Of a stretch of DNA of 64,000 bases, positions 18,485 to 27,211 are shown in pieces. The position numbers were made by a program, and so were the translations under genes. The notes beneath the pieces are model-generated. The model saw only the letters and a list, made by a program, of their open reading frames with translations. It was not told the DNA's origin and did not search any database. The DNA lies in contig NZ_JAKNTK010000001.1 of NCBI RefSeq assembly GCF_022440805.1, forward strand, positions 1,550,001-1,614,000. Reading direction: 5' to 3'. Each line of letters opens with the position of its first letter. Within the stretch, counting starts at the first letter, position 1. Source of the DNA: Holdemania massiliensis. Lineage in GTDB: Bacteria; Bacillota_I; Bacilli_A; Erysipelotrichales; Erysipelotrichaceae.

Positions 18485-19756
18485 ATGAGATCAGAAACAC
18501 TATGCAAAAATGTTGAAATTCATATTCTGGAAACCGGAAAATTCAAGGACGTCATCCTGTCATTCCGTTTTTTTAATGAGCTGAAAACCCCGGACAGCTG
18601 GGTTAGAACGGTCCTGGCCCTGATGCTGGCGGACCGGTGTGAAAAATATCCGACAAAGCGGGAAGTTTCCTGCTGCCTGGACGGACTGTATGGAGCGAGC
18701 GCATCTGCGCGCACAACGACGTATGGTCAGGGACAGATTCTAGAGTTCAGGATTAAGACCTTAAATGAAAAATATGTTGGTGGTGATTTGCTGCAGCGGC
18801 AGATCGCGCTGGCCTCTGAGTTTCTGCTGCATCCGTTAAAAACGGACGGTCAGCTGTCTGAGGCTTTGTTCAAGGAAGCGATGATCAATCTGAAAGCGAT
18901 GATTCAGCGCCGCAGCGATAATCCGGCAGCGTATGCTGCTGCGCAGTGCGCAAAGCTGTTAGGTGAAGGTCAGGCGTTAGGGATCAGCGTTTTGCCAACG
19001 TTAAAAGAAGCGGAAGCGATCACGTTAGAACAGGTCAGCGAAGCTTATGAAAAAATGATTTGTGAAGACCGCATTGATATCTTTGTGGAAGGTCAAGTGG
19101 AAGCTGAAACAGTAACGCGGCTTTTAAAGCATGCCTTTCCATTGAAGGATCGGGAACTGGAAATGAAGAGTGAATATTTGACAGAGAAGGAAGAACCGCA
19201 GCAGAAATCGGAAACCCGTGCGATTGATCAAACAACATTAGTCATGATGTATCCGACCCATGTTGCTTTAAGCAGTCCGGATTACTGGACGCTGCGGACC
19301 GGCAGCTGCATTTTCGGTCAGCTTCCGACCTCGCTGTTATTCCAGGAAGTCCGTGAGAAACGCAGTTTATGTTATTCCATTTATTCCAGCATTCTTTCCT
19401 ATGATGGAGTGATGAGCGTCAGCACCGGTATTGACGGATCCCACTTGGAGGAAGTCAAAGAACTGATTGAGCAGCAGCGAAAGCGGATGGCCGACGGCGA
19501 TTTCGATGAGGAAATGCTCAATACCGCGAAGGAAATGCTGATCAACTCCATTCTTGCTTCCGAAGATGATCCGGTGTCGATGATCAACCGAGAATTCCAG
19601 AACTGTCTTTTAGGTCAGGCTCAGAAACTGGAAGAGATCAGTGATCAGATCCGCCAAGTCGACCGCGAAGCGATCATGAGGCTGTTTGCCAAGATGGAGT
19701 GCAAAGCAGTGTTCGCATTGATTCAAAAGGAGGATGTCCATGAAGAAAATTGTTAA
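18485..19756 (+). CDS. M16-family peptidase-like protein (YmfF type)
   Basis: This 423-residue protein has the M16 (pitrilysin-type) fold but lacks the HXXEH zinc motif, as expected for the inactive half of a YmfF/YmfH pair. In B. subtilis the two genes also lie together near spoIIIE, and they have been linked to 5-aminopentanol modification of elongation factor P. The start is ATG 18485 with GGAGG 8 bases upstream; a TTG at 18482 is possible but too close to that site. It overlaps its partner by 17 bases. The proteins probably form a heterodimer, with this one shaping the substrate chamber. Confidence 0.85.
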   Translation: MRSETLCKNVEIHILETGKFKDVILSFRFFNELKTPDSWVRTVLALMLADRCEKYPTKREVSCCLDGLYGASASARTTTYGQGQILEFRIKTLNEKYVGGDLLQRQIALASEFLLHPLKTDGQLSEALFKEAMINLKAMIQRRSDNPAAYAAAQCAKLLGEGQALGISVLPTLKEAEAITLEQVSEAYEKMICEDRIDIFVEGQVEAETVTRLLKHAFPLKDRELEMKSEYLTEKEEPQQKSETRAIDQTTLVMMYPTHVALSSPDYWTLRTGSCIFGQLPTSLLFQEVREKRSLCYSIYSSILSYDGVMSVSTGIDGSHLEEVKELIEQQRKRMADGDFDEEMLNTAKEMLINSILASEDDPVSMINREFQNCLLGQAQKLEEISDQIRQVDREAIMRLFAKMECKAVFALIQKEDVHEENC

Positions 19757-21038
19757 TGCCCAATTTGATGAAACGTGGTATACCCATACGCTGGACAACG
19801 GTCTGAACTTGATTTTCTGGCATAAGCCGGATTTTGTCAGCACGGCAGTCGTCTTTGCCACACCCTATGGAGCATTGGATTACCGGCAGATCGATAAGGC
19901 TGGAAATCATCTTGATTTTCCCAGCGGCATTGCGCACTTTCTGGAGCACAAGCTGTTTGAATCGGATGAAGGCGATGTCATGGAAGACTTTTCACGGATG
20001 GGAGCGAATGTCAATGCGTTTACGTCCTATAATGAGACCTGTTATTACTTTACGACCAGTCATGGGGATTTAAAGGAACCGCTGAACCTGCTGATTGATT
20101 TTGTTCAGGATCTGCGGATTACCGATGAATCTGTGGAAAAGGAAAAGGGCATCATCAATCAGGAATTGAAGATGTACCTGCAGATGCCGGACAGCCGTTT
20201 GTTTTTTGAAACGTTTAAAGCGCTGTATCACAAGCATCCGCTTAACCGCGATATCGGTGGGGATGAGCAGAGCGTCAATGCGACAACCCGGCAGCAGCTT
20301 CAGGATTGCTATGAGCTTAACTATCATCCTTCCCGCATGACGCTGATCGTGGCCGGTCCGCAGAATCCTCAGACCTTGCTGGAATGGATTGAGGAAAACC
20401 AGAAGCCGAAGTCATTTGCTGAGGCCAAAGACGTTGGTCGTTATCTGGAAGAAGAGCCGGAAGCTGTCGTGTCCAGTCATACGGTGATCCCGATGGACGT
20501 TGCGGTTCGCAAGGTCAGCGTAGCTTACAAATTTGCGCCGTTAACAACTTCGGCCAAAGAGCGGGTGCGTCGGGAGTGGGCGATTCGGTGTCTGCTTGAA
20601 TCCCATTTCAGTTCCCTGAATCCGGATTATCAGAAGTGGCTGGACAACGAGGTCATTAACGATTATTTCGGCTATGAAATTGATCTGGGCAAGGACTACG
20701 CGATGATGATGTTCTACAATGAAACGGAAGATGCCACGGCCTTTACGCAGTTTGTCGAGGAGCAGCTGAACGCGTTGAAAACACGGGCAATGGATTATCA
20801 GCAGCTGCAGCTGTTAAAGCGCCGGTATTTTGGCGAAGCGATGCGGACGTTTAATAACATGGAGGATATTGCCGTGGCGATGATCCGCAATCAGTTCAAT
20901 GGCGTCAGCTTCTTTGATACTCTGGAAATCATTGATCAGCTGGATCAGAAGCAGGTTCAGGATGCATTTGAATCCCTGTCGTTTGATCAGCGCAGCGTGG
21001 TTGAAATCAGTCCGGATGAAGGACAGCCTCAGGCGTAA
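19740..21038 (+). CDS. M16-family zinc peptidase (YmfH type)
   Basis: Catalytic partner of the preceding gene. The 432-residue protein has the inverted zinc motif HFLEH at residues 66-70 (GIAHFLEHKLFES), with downstream glutamates in place for metal binding, and the usual C-terminal M16 domain. ATG 19740 is chosen because AGGAGG lies 6 bases upstream; the ATG at 19734 touches the ribosome site. The overlap with ymfF and the terminator after 21038 define a two-gene operon. Likely a cytoplasmic peptidase; its natural substrate is unknown. Confidence 0.88.
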   Translation: MKKIVNAQFDETWYTHTLDNGLNLIFWHKPDFVSTAVVFATPYGALDYRQIDKAGNHLDFPSGIAHFLEHKLFESDEGDVMEDFSRMGANVNAFTSYNETCYYFTTSHGDLKEPLNLLIDFVQDLRITDESVEKEKGIINQELKMYLQMPDSRLFFETFKALYHKHPLNRDIGGDEQSVNATTRQQLQDCYELNYHPSRMTLIVAGPQNPQTLLEWIEENQKPKSFAEAKDVGRYLEEEPEAVVSSHTVIPMDVAVRKVSVAYKFAPLTTSAKERVRREWAIRCLLESHFSSLNPDYQKWLDNEVINDYFGYEIDLGKDYAMMMFYNETEDATAFTQFVEEQLNALKTRAMDYQQLQLLKRRYFGEAMRTFNNMEDIAVAMIRNQFNGVSFFDTLEIIDQLDQKQVQDAFESLSFDQRSVVEISPDEGQPQA

Positions 21039-21067
21039 GCCAGAATTAAAATAAAGAAATTTTAGAA

Positions 21068-21099
21068 AAATGGGGAATTTAGACTTCTCCGTTTTTTTT
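21068..21099 (+). terminator. Intrinsic terminator after the M16 pair
   Basis: A 10-base stem, AAATGGGGAA against TTCTCCGTTT with G-U pairs, encloses a 7-base loop and ends in a run of T. Confidence 0.8.
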
Positions 21100-21206
21100 G
21101 TCAAGTTTTCCCCTTTACGTCCAGCTAACCAATAAAAAAAGGTCGAATTTGCCGATTTGTCAGAATCTTTGATGCGCGCCATAATGGGAAAGCAAGGAGG
21201 AAAGCT

Positions 21207-21563
21207 ATGTTAAATTTTACAGTGTTGGTAGGAAAGGTAAAAGAAATTCCTGAGATCCGTCTGACAGCCGCCGGGACAAAAATCGCAACGATGCTGCTGG
21301 AGGTCGATCGGGGATTCCGCAACAGCAATGGAGAGTACGATCAGGATATTTTCAATGTTGTCCTGTGGCGCGGGGTTGCGGAAACGTGTGCGGATTTGCT
21401 GCGGCCGGGTTCTGTCGTTGCGGTTAAGGGACGGCTGCAGGCGCACAACTATGAGCCGAAAGAAGGTCCGATGTATTACAACGCAGAAGTGGTGGCGGAG
21501 AAGGTTTCGTTTATTTCGGTCAAGCCGATCAATAACCCGCCGCTGGCTGAACAGAGCGCATGA
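21207..21563 (+). CDS. Single-stranded DNA-binding protein (short paralogue)
   Basis: A 118-residue OB-fold protein that binds single-stranded DNA during replication, repair or recombination. The pattern is typical of SSB: LVGKVKEIPEIR at the N-terminus, VVLWRGVAETCADLLRPGSVVAVKGRL in the middle and YNAEVVAEKVSFI at the end. It stops soon after the OB fold and lacks the acidic DDDIPF-type tail that recruits partner proteins. It is therefore probably an accessory SSB like B. subtilis SsbB/YwpH rather than the replicative one. AGGAGG precedes the ATG. It stands alone between two units. Confidence 0.85.
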   Translation: MLNFTVLVGKVKEIPEIRLTAAGTKIATMLLEVDRGFRNSNGEYDQDIFNVVLWRGVAETCADLLRPGSVVAVKGRLQAHNYEPKEGPMYYNAEVVAEKVSFISVKPINNPPLAEQSA

Positions 21564-21591
21564 CGTTTATTTCTTTGTAAGAATTTGCAGA

Positions 21592-21620
21592 TTGTTGGAA
21601 ATTCGTTTATAGGCTATACT
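21592..21620 (+). promoter_or_regulatory. Promoter of the two-component operon
   Basis: TTGTTG (21592-21597) and TATACT (21615-21620) are 17 bases apart, 23 bases before the response-regulator ATG. Confidence 0.55.
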
Positions 21621-21643
21621 TGAAATCGAAATGAGGGATAAAG

Positions 21644-22333
21644 ATGAATGAGAAAATTCTGATCGTGGATGACGATGCGGAAATCGCTCAGCTGGTTTCG
21701 GTTTATCTGAAAAATGAAGGATTCCAAACAACTGTTGAGTACAGCGGAACGGAAGCTAAGAGATTAATTCGTGACTGCAAATTTGATCTTGCGGTTCTCG
21801 ATGTCATGCTTCCAGACTGCAGCGGATTTCATCTGTGTGAGGAAATCCGCTGCCATTATAATTATCCGGTCATCATGCTGACAGCGAAGGGCGAGGATAT
21901 TGATAAGATCACAGGTCTGACCATCGGCGCTGATGATTATATTACCAAGCCGTTTAATCCGGTGGAGATGACCGCCCGAGTCAAAGCGCAGCTGCGCCGT
22001 TATATGCGCTATAATTCCCAGAAACGGGATGAGAATATTATTGATTTCCAGGGACTGATCTTAAACTGCAGCACCCATGAATGCACGCTGTATGGGGAGA
22101 AGCTGAATCTGACGCCGACCGAATTTTCGATTCTGCAGATGCTGTGCGAAAACCGCGGCAAGGTGATCAGTTCGCAGGATCTGTTTGAAAACATCTGGAA
22201 GGAAAAGTATTTTGAGTCCAACAATACGGTCATGGTTCACATTCGCCGGATTCGTGAGAAAATGCATGAACAGCCACGTAATCCGAAGTTTATCAAGACA
22301 GTATGGGGAATGGGGTATAAAATTGAAAAATAG
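21644..22333 (+). CDS. OmpR/VanR-like response regulator
   Basis: A 229-residue DNA-binding response regulator. The receiver domain (1-115) has the acidic pocket DDD near residue 10, the phosphoacceptor Asp53 in VLDVMLPD and Lys near 104 in ITKPFNP. The C-terminal winged helix (about 130-228) ends in the usual VWGMGYKIEK. A GAGGG site precedes the ATG. The sensor kinase begins inside its last codons. It resembles VanR, but no vanHAX genes are nearby, so the target is probably a cell-envelope or antibiotic response set elsewhere. Confidence 0.93.
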   Translation: MNEKILIVDDDAEIAQLVSVYLKNEGFQTTVEYSGTEAKRLIRDCKFDLAVLDVMLPDCSGFHLCEEIRCHYNYPVIMLTAKGEDIDKITGLTIGADDYITKPFNPVEMTARVKAQLRRYMRYNSQKRDENIIDFQGLILNCSTHECTLYGEKLNLTPTEFSILQMLCENRGKVISSQDLFENIWKEKYFESNNTVMVHIRRIREKMHEQPRNPKFIKTVWGMGYKIEK

Positions 22334-23411
22334 TCTGCGGCGATTTAAGATCCGGCTGTTTCTGGAGTTAAGCCTGCAGATTATCGGCGCCATCATATTG
22401 CTTTTATTCGGATTAAAGCTGGCTGATGGGATTTTGAATGATTTCATTGCGAATTTCCTTTCTTCGCTGGACAATGGACTCTATCGATTCTGCGTGCGCA
22501 ACAAGGAAGCGCTGCTGCTGATCATCGCTTCCGGAACGATTATGGTCGTCATTTATTTTACGATCCGCAAGACATCCAATTATTTGGAGCAGATGATTAC
22601 ATCAATCAATCAGGTCTTTAACAAGGATGAAGGCTTGGTTGTTCTTCCGACGGATTTTAAGGAAATTGAAAATCAGCTGAATTCAATCAAATTTGAAACG
22701 CTGCGCAGCGAACAGGCACAGCAGCAGGAACAACAGAAACGGGATGATCTGGTCGTCTATCTGGCTCATGATTTAAAAACACCGCTGACTTCAATCATCG
22801 GTTATCTGTCTTTATTGAATGATGAAAAAGAAATCAGCGAGGAACTGCGTGAGAAATATACGCAGATCGCGCTGGAAAAGAGTTACCGCTTGGAAAGCTT
22901 GATCAATGAGTTTTTTGATATCACGCGGTTTGCTTTGCAGAAACAGACCTTAAACAAAGAAGCTGTCAATTTAAGCATCATGCTTCAGCAGCTGACCGAT
23001 GAGTTCTATCCGTTATTTGAGGAACGGCAGGTAGAATGCAAACTGCAGCTGCAGGAGGGCGTCATGATCAACGCCGACGCGGATAAACTGGCGCGAGTTT
23101 TCGATAATCTGCTGCGCAATGCGCTGGCGTATTGCGACAGCGGCACGGATATCGAGATTACGATGCGGGAGAATAACGACGGGGTGGAGCTGATGTTTGC
23201 CAACATCGGCCCGCAGCTCAGCGAAGATCAGATTCCTATGTTGTTTGAGAAGTTCTACCGCGCTGATCCTTCACGCAGTGCCTCTACCGGCGGTGCGGGT
23301 CTGGGGCTGGCGATTGCCAGAGATATCGTGGAAATGCACGGCGGAACGATCCGGGCTGTAGGCATCGGCAAACGGATTGAATTCCATCTGCATTTTAATA
23401 AGCATAAGTGA
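22323..23411 (+). CDS. VanS-like sensor histidine kinase
   Basis: The 362-residue membrane kinase has two N-terminal hydrophobic helices (about 11-32 and 62-80) with a short outer loop. Then come a linker, the dimerisation/phosphoacceptor motif LAHDLKTPLTS (His149) and the ATPase with DNLLRNALAY (N box) and GGAGLGLAIARDIVEMHGG (G2 box). It starts with TTG at 22323, overlapping the regulator gene by 11 bases with GGGGTA just upstream; the frame is open further up but lies inside the regulator gene. The pair forms one operon. The signal is unknown. Confidence 0.9.
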   Translation: MKNSLRRFKIRLFLELSLQIIGAIILLLFGLKLADGILNDFIANFLSSLDNGLYRFCVRNKEALLLIIASGTIMVVIYFTIRKTSNYLEQMITSINQVFNKDEGLVVLPTDFKEIENQLNSIKFETLRSEQAQQQEQQKRDDLVVYLAHDLKTPLTSIIGYLSLLNDEKEISEELREKYTQIALEKSYRLESLINEFFDITRFALQKQTLNKEAVNLSIMLQQLTDEFYPLFEERQVECKLQLQEGVMINADADKLARVFDNLLRNALAYCDSGTDIEITMRENNDGVELMFANIGPQLSEDQIPMLFEKFYRADPSRSASTGGAGLGLAIARDIVEMHGGTIRAVGIGKRIEFHLHFNKHK

Positions 23412-23618
23412 GGATTCTTTCACTTCGATCGGTGGAAAGAGGAATCACGAAAAACAACACGAACGGCAGCGGTGGACATAGAGAAATCCGTATCCCTCAC
23501 GGACATGAAGTCAATTAACGGATCGAAAGATGTTGTCGTACTCTGTTCAATGAACGAGCGTGGATTGAAAGAAAGAAAGGACGTAAAAAGATTGTCACTC
23601 AAGCTTAAACTGAACGAA
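23412..23618 (+). other. Structured intergenic region before a terminator
   Basis: This stretch of about 200 bases between the kinase and the terminator at 23619 has no gene I can support. It begins with a potential hairpin (GATTC at 23413 pairing with GAATC at 23442, plus an inner TTTC/GAAA stem). It might be a 3' untranslated region or a small RNA ending at that terminator. Confidence 0.25.
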
Positions 23619-23646
23619 AGAAGGCCGTTTTTCAGGCCTTCTTTTC
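23619..23646 (+). terminator. Intrinsic terminator upstream of ffh
   Basis: Perfect 8-base arms AGAAGGCC and GGCCTTCT with an 8-base loop and a T-rich tail. Confidence 0.85.
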
Positions 23647-23695
23647 TGAATTTGGTTTAAAAAGAAATGAAAAGAGTGCTTTGCCTTGCTTTTCT

Positions 23696-23704
23696 TGATA
23701 TAAT
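23696..23704 (+). promoter_or_regulatory. Extended -10 promoter of ffh
   Basis: TGA followed by TATAAT (23699-23704), 42 bases before the ffh start. No convincing -35 at 17 bases. Confidence 0.6.
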
Positions 23705-23745
23705 AAACTTCGGATAAGAAATTTGCAGGAAAGGAAGAAACAAGT

Positions 23746-25134
23746 ATGGCATTTGAATCGTTGACAGAGCGGCTGAATAAAGCGTTTAAAAATATCAGCG
23801 GCCAGGGGAAACTGACAGAAAAAAACATGGACGACATGCTTCGGGAAGTTCGGCTGGCTTTGCTGGAAGCAGACGTCAATTACAAGATCGTCAAAGATTT
23901 TTTAGTCAATGTAAAAGATAAAGCGGTAGGTCAGGAGGTCTATACCTCCCTGAATCCATCTCAGATGGTCGTCAAGATTGTTCATGATGAACTGGTTGCG
24001 CTTTTAGGTGAAAAGGAAGCACCGCTGAACTTTAAGGAATCCGGCATGACTGTCGTTATGATGGTCGGTCTGCAGGGTACGGGTAAAACGACCTCGGTTG
24101 GCAAGATTACCTCGCTTTTGAAGCGGAAATATAATAAGCATCCGATGCTGATTGCCGCGGACGTGATCCGTCCGGCCGCGATCGAACAGCTGCAGACTTT
24201 AGGCAAGGAAGTTGGTGCGGAGGTTTTCTCGTTAGGCATTGAAACCCCGGCTGTGGAAACGGTGCGTCAGGGTCTGGCGCGGGCGAAGGAAAGCGGCGCG
24301 GATATCGTCTTGATCGATACCGCCGGCCGTCTGCATATCGACGATGAGCTGATGGAAGAGTTGGCTCAGATTAAGGAAATCGCGAAACCGGATGATATTC
24401 TGTTAACCGTCGATGCGATGACCGGTCAGGATATCATCAATGTAGCCCAGGCTTTCCATGAAAAATTGAATGTTACCGGATTAGTCGTTACCAAATTGGA
24501 TGGCGATTCCCGCGGCGGCGGAGTGCTGTCAGTGCGTTCAATTACCCAGGTTCCGGTCAAGTTTATTGGTTTAGGCGAAAAGATGGAAGACCTGGATGTC
24601 TTCTATCCTGATCGGATGGCAGATCGAATTCTCGGCATGGGCGATATCATGACCTTAGTCGAGCAGGCACAGGAAAAAATGGATCTGGAACAATCCGAAA
24701 AGAGCGCCCGCAAGATGATGGAAGGCACCTTTACGCTGGACGATATGCTGCAGCAGGTCGAGCAGGTTCAGAAGCTGGGATCGTTGGGCGGCATCATGAA
24801 GATGATTCCAGGACTCAATCAGTTTGCATCGCAGATGGATGATGAAAAGACCACGCGGCAGATGAACCGCTCCAAGGCGATCATTCGCTCGATGACCAAA
24901 GAAGAACGTCAGGATCCAGGAATCCTGCGTGCCTCCCGCAAGAAAAGAATTGCGGCCGGCAGCGGCACTACCGTTCAGGAAGTTAATGCTTTGGTCAATC
25001 AGTTTGAGAAAACCCGGCAGATGATGAAACAGATGGCCCAGCTGCAAAAAGGCGGCAAGATGAACATGAACGCCTTGATGGGACAGAAAAAAGGCATGAA
25101 TATTCCGCTTAATCCGCGTCGGCGGAAGTGGTAG
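23746..25134 (+). CDS. ffh: Signal recognition particle protein Ffh
   Basis: GTPase that, with SRP RNA, binds signal sequences on nascent proteins and brings ribosomes to FtsY and the membrane. The 462-residue protein has an N-terminal helical bundle (1-95). The G domain has GLQGTGKTTSVGK near 106, DTAGRLHIDDELM near 188 and TKLDGDSRGGG near 246. The methionine-rich M domain (about 325-440) binds RNA and signal peptides. GGAAAGGA precedes the ATG. The usual upstream partner ylxM is absent here. Gene order ffh-rpsP is conserved in Firmicutes. Confidence 0.97.
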   Translation: MAFESLTERLNKAFKNISGQGKLTEKNMDDMLREVRLALLEADVNYKIVKDFLVNVKDKAVGQEVYTSLNPSQMVVKIVHDELVALLGEKEAPLNFKESGMTVVMMVGLQGTGKTTSVGKITSLLKRKYNKHPMLIAADVIRPAAIEQLQTLGKEVGAEVFSLGIETPAVETVRQGLARAKESGADIVLIDTAGRLHIDDELMEELAQIKEIAKPDDILLTVDAMTGQDIINVAQAFHEKLNVTGLVVTKLDGDSRGGGVLSVRSITQVPVKFIGLGEKMEDLDVFYPDRMADRILGMGDIMTLVEQAQEKMDLEQSEKSARKMMEGTFTLDDMLQQVEQVQKLGSLGGIMKMIPGLNQFASQMDDEKTTRQMNRSKAIIRSMTKEERQDPGILRASRKKRIAAGSGTTVQEVNALVNQFEKTRQMMKQMAQLQKGGKMNMNALMGQKKGMNIPLNPRRRKW

Positions 25135-25157
25135 TCTGAAAAAACGGTCAGAAAAAT

Positions 25158-25195
25158 AAGCCTGTAAAGGAAAAACACTTGACAGGCTTTCTTTT
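25158..25195 (+). terminator. Intrinsic terminator after ffh
   Basis: AAGCCTGT (25158-25165) pairs with ACAGGCTT (25182-25189), followed by a T-rich tract. The 3' arm also contains part of the rpsP -35 box. Confidence 0.75.
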
Positions 25196-25206
25196 TATGA
25201 TATGAT
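25179..25206 (+). promoter_or_regulatory. Promoter of the rpsP operon
   Basis: A perfect TTGACA (25179-25184) and TATGAT (25201-25206) are 16 bases apart. The -35 lies within the terminator stem of the preceding gene. Confidence 0.75.
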
Positions 25207-25236
25207 GAGTAAGTAATTTTCAGGAGGTATAGAAAA

Positions 25237-25509
25237 ATGGCTGTTAAACTGCGTTTAAAGAGAATGGGTGCTAAGAAAGCTCCGTTTTACAGAATAGTTG
25301 CTGCGGATTCCCGCTTCCCAAGAGATGGACGTTCAATTGAAACGATCGGCTACTACAATCCGACAACGAATCCGGCTACGGTCAAGATCGATGCAGATCT
25401 GGCAATGAAGTGGCTGAGAAACGGCGCACAGCCTTCCGACACAGTTCGCAATCTGTTGTCCGGCGAAGGTCTGATGAAGCGTTTGCACGAAGAAAAAAAC
25501 GCGAAGTAA
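25237..25509 (+). CDS. rpsP: 30S ribosomal protein S16
   Basis: Small-subunit assembly protein, 90 residues, with the diagnostic start VKLRLKRMGAKKAPFYRIV and the following DSRFPRDGRSIETIGYYNP. CAGGAGG lies 10 bases before the ATG. First gene of rpsP-khpA-rimM-trmD, with three bases to khpA. Confidence 0.97.
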   Translation: MAVKLRLKRMGAKKAPFYRIVAADSRFPRDGRSIETIGYYNPTTNPATVKIDADLAMKWLRNGAQPSDTVRNLLSGEGLMKRLHEEKNAK

Positions 25510-25512
25510 CTT

Positions 25513-25767
25513 ATGGCAGAACTCGATCTGGAGAAAGTCTTACTGAACCTGGTCAAACCGATGGTGGAAGACCCGGACAGTGTATCAGTGAAGTCGCTGC
25601 CAAGTCTTAACGAAAACGAGATCCTGTTAGTGGTCTATGCCAAGAGCGAGGATATCGCTCGTCTGATCGGCCGCCAGGGAAGCATGGCTTCTGCACTGCG
25701 GCAGTTGATGAACGTGCCGGCTCGGATCGAAAACCGCCGGATTTCGGTAAAATTTGAGTCTTATTAA
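25513..25767 (+). CDS. khpA: RNA-binding KH-domain protein KhpA (YlqC)
   Basis: An 84-residue protein consisting almost wholly of one type II KH domain, with the GxxG-bearing loop in LIGRQGSMASALRQLM near residue 55. KhpA pairs with KhpB/Jag in other Firmicutes and affects small-RNA binding and cell elongation. It is placed between rpsP and rimM, as in B. subtilis. Its ribosome site is weak, which fits translational coupling to rpsP. Confidence 0.92.
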   Translation: MAELDLEKVLLNLVKPMVEDPDSVSVKSLPSLNENEILLVVYAKSEDIARLIGRQGSMASALRQLMNVPARIENRRISVKFESY

Positions 25768-25813
25768 GAAGGATGCCCTGCATCCTTTTTTCAAAGCAGA
25801 AGGAGGAGTCGGG

Positions 25814-26320
25814 ATGAAAAAAATGATCATCGGCAAAATCGTGAATACCTTTGGCATTCGCGGAGAATTAAAAGTCGTTCCGGATACCGATTTTATTGAG
25901 GAACGCTTCGCGCCGGGACAGACGCTGACCATCTGTATGCCTCAGGGAGATCAGATCGTCACAATTGCATCAGTCAAGGAACACAAGGGACTGCTGCTGG
26001 TGCTGTTGGAAGGCGTGACCAATATCAATCAAGTGGAATGCTACAAAGGCTGTGAACTGGCCATCGATCAGGAAACCTTGCCGCCGCTCGAGGAGGGGGA
26101 ATATTATTTCTTCCAGTTGAAAGGCCTGAGGGCAGTGGATCCGCAGGGGCATGAACTAGGAACAGTCGTACGCATGGAAGCCTCGGCGGCGCAGAATCTG
26201 ATTCGGCTGAAAAAACCGGACGGCAAAGAAGCATTAATTCCCTACATTGACGTTTTCGTCAAGCAGGTAGATCTGCAGGCGCAGACCATCACGCTGGATC
26301 TGATTGAGGGACTGTTATGA
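25814..26320 (+). CDS. rimM: 16S rRNA processing protein RimM
   Basis: Assists assembly of the 30S head around S19. The 168-residue protein has the N-terminal barrel start IGKIVNTFGIRGELKV and the C-terminal PRC-barrel containing EALIPYIDVFVKQVD. ATG 25814 follows AGGAGG by 7 bases; the frame continues upstream to 25754 without a suitable site. It overlaps trmD by 4 bases. Confidence 0.95.
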   Translation: MKKMIIGKIVNTFGIRGELKVVPDTDFIEERFAPGQTLTICMPQGDQIVTIASVKEHKGLLLVLLEGVTNINQVECYKGCELAIDQETLPPLEEGEYYFFQLKGLRAVDPQGHELGTVVRMEASAAQNLIRLKKPDGKEALIPYIDVFVKQVDLQAQTITLDLIEGLL

Positions 26321-27090
26321 GAATTACGATCCTGACGTTGTTTCCGGAAATGTTTGAAGGCTTTCTAACAACGTCGATCATTAAAAAGGCCCGGCTGAAA
26401 GGCCTGGCGGAAATCGAGGCGATCGACATCCGGGCGTTTACCGAGGATAAGCACAACCGCGTCGATGAATATCCTTTCGGCGGCGGTCAGGGAATGATTA
26501 TGAAATGCCAGCCGGTGCTTGATTGTTTGAAAAGCGTCCGGACGCCAAGCAGCAAGGTGCTCTTGATGGCGCCGACCGGCCAGCAGTTCACTCAGGCCAA
26601 GGCCCGCGAGCTGCAGAAACAGGAACACCTGATTCTTTTATGCGGGCATTACGAAGGCTTTGACGCCCGAATCCGCGAATATGCAGATGAGGAAATCAGT
26701 ATCGGCGATTATGTGCTGACCGGAGGGGAACTGGCCTCCATGGTGATCACCGATGCCGTGACCCGTTTGGTGCCGGGGGTGATCACCGAAGAAAGTCATC
26801 TTGATGAATCCTTTGAAAACGGACTGCTGGAATATCCGCAGTATACCCGGCCGGTGGACTATGACGGTCATCCGGTGCCGGAGGTTCTGCTTTCCGGCCA
26901 TCATGAGAATATCCGCAAGTTCAGACTGAAGGAATCCCTGCGTCTGACGCTGCAGGTGCGGCCGGATTTGCTTCAGCACCGCGCGTTTACGAAAGAGGAA
27001 CTGAAGCTTCTCGATGAAGTCCGTGAGGAAGAGGAAGCCAAGGCGCTGAATCAGCTTGAAAGTCCTGAAATCAAGCCGGATTTGGAATAA
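26317..27090 (+). CDS. trmD: tRNA (guanine-37-N1)-methyltransferase TrmD
   Basis: Methylates G37 next to the anticodon and so prevents +1 frameshifting. The 257-residue SPOUT enzyme has FGGGQGMIMKCQP near residue 57, the deep-knot cofactor segments LCGHYEGFDARI near 109 and SIGDYVLTGGELA near 128, and the C-terminal helical RPDLLQ region that binds tRNA. It overlaps rimM through ATGA. The C-terminus is slightly extended by an acidic tail. Confidence 0.97.
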   Translation: MRITILTLFPEMFEGFLTTSIIKKARLKGLAEIEAIDIRAFTEDKHNRVDEYPFGGGQGMIMKCQPVLDCLKSVRTPSSKVLLMAPTGQQFTQAKARELQKQEHLILLCGHYEGFDARIREYADEEISIGDYVLTGGELASMVITDAVTRLVPGVITEESHLDESFENGLLEYPQYTRPVDYDGHPVPEVLLSGHHENIRKFRLKESLRLTLQVRPDLLQHRAFTKEELKLLDEVREEEEAKALNQLESPEIKPDLE

Positions 27091-27096
27091 AAAGGA

Positions 27097-27125
27097 TTGC
27101 GTTTTCAGAAGGGGTATGTTATAGT
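27097..27125 (+). promoter_or_regulatory. Promoter of rplS
   Basis: TTGCGT (27097-27102) and TATAGT (27120-27125) are 17 bases apart, with a TG extension (TGT) before the -10. Confidence 0.6.
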
Positions 27126-27134
27126 TATACAGCT

Positions 27135-27190
27135 TAATAGCGTCCATGTTCCGCTGATTCCATGAATGAATGAGCATCGGATATATCAGG
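27135..27190 (+). promoter_or_regulatory. Ribosomal protein L19 leader (probable)
   Basis: The transcribed leader of rplS contains GTTCCGCTG (27147-27155) and AATGAATGAGCATCGG (27165-27180). This pattern recalls the L19 leader known upstream of rplS in Firmicutes, thought to allow L19 to limit its own synthesis. The call rests on remembered consensus elements and position; a covariance-model match would decide it. Confidence 0.5.
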
Positions 27191-27211
27191 TATTTGAAAA
27201 GGAGAAAAAGT

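Noticed and set aside
21644..23411. Vancomycin-resistance regulon
   Set aside because: The regulator and kinase resemble VanR/VanS, but no vanHAX or VanY/Z genes are in the window.
23408..23518. 36-codon frame starting GTG at the kinase stop codon
   Set aside because: The GTGA overlap is attractive, but there is no ribosome site and no recognisable sequence, and it lies in a potentially structured RNA region.
23472..23660. 62-codon open frame before ffh
   Set aside because: It reads through the strong terminator hairpin at 23619-23646 and has no ribosome site.
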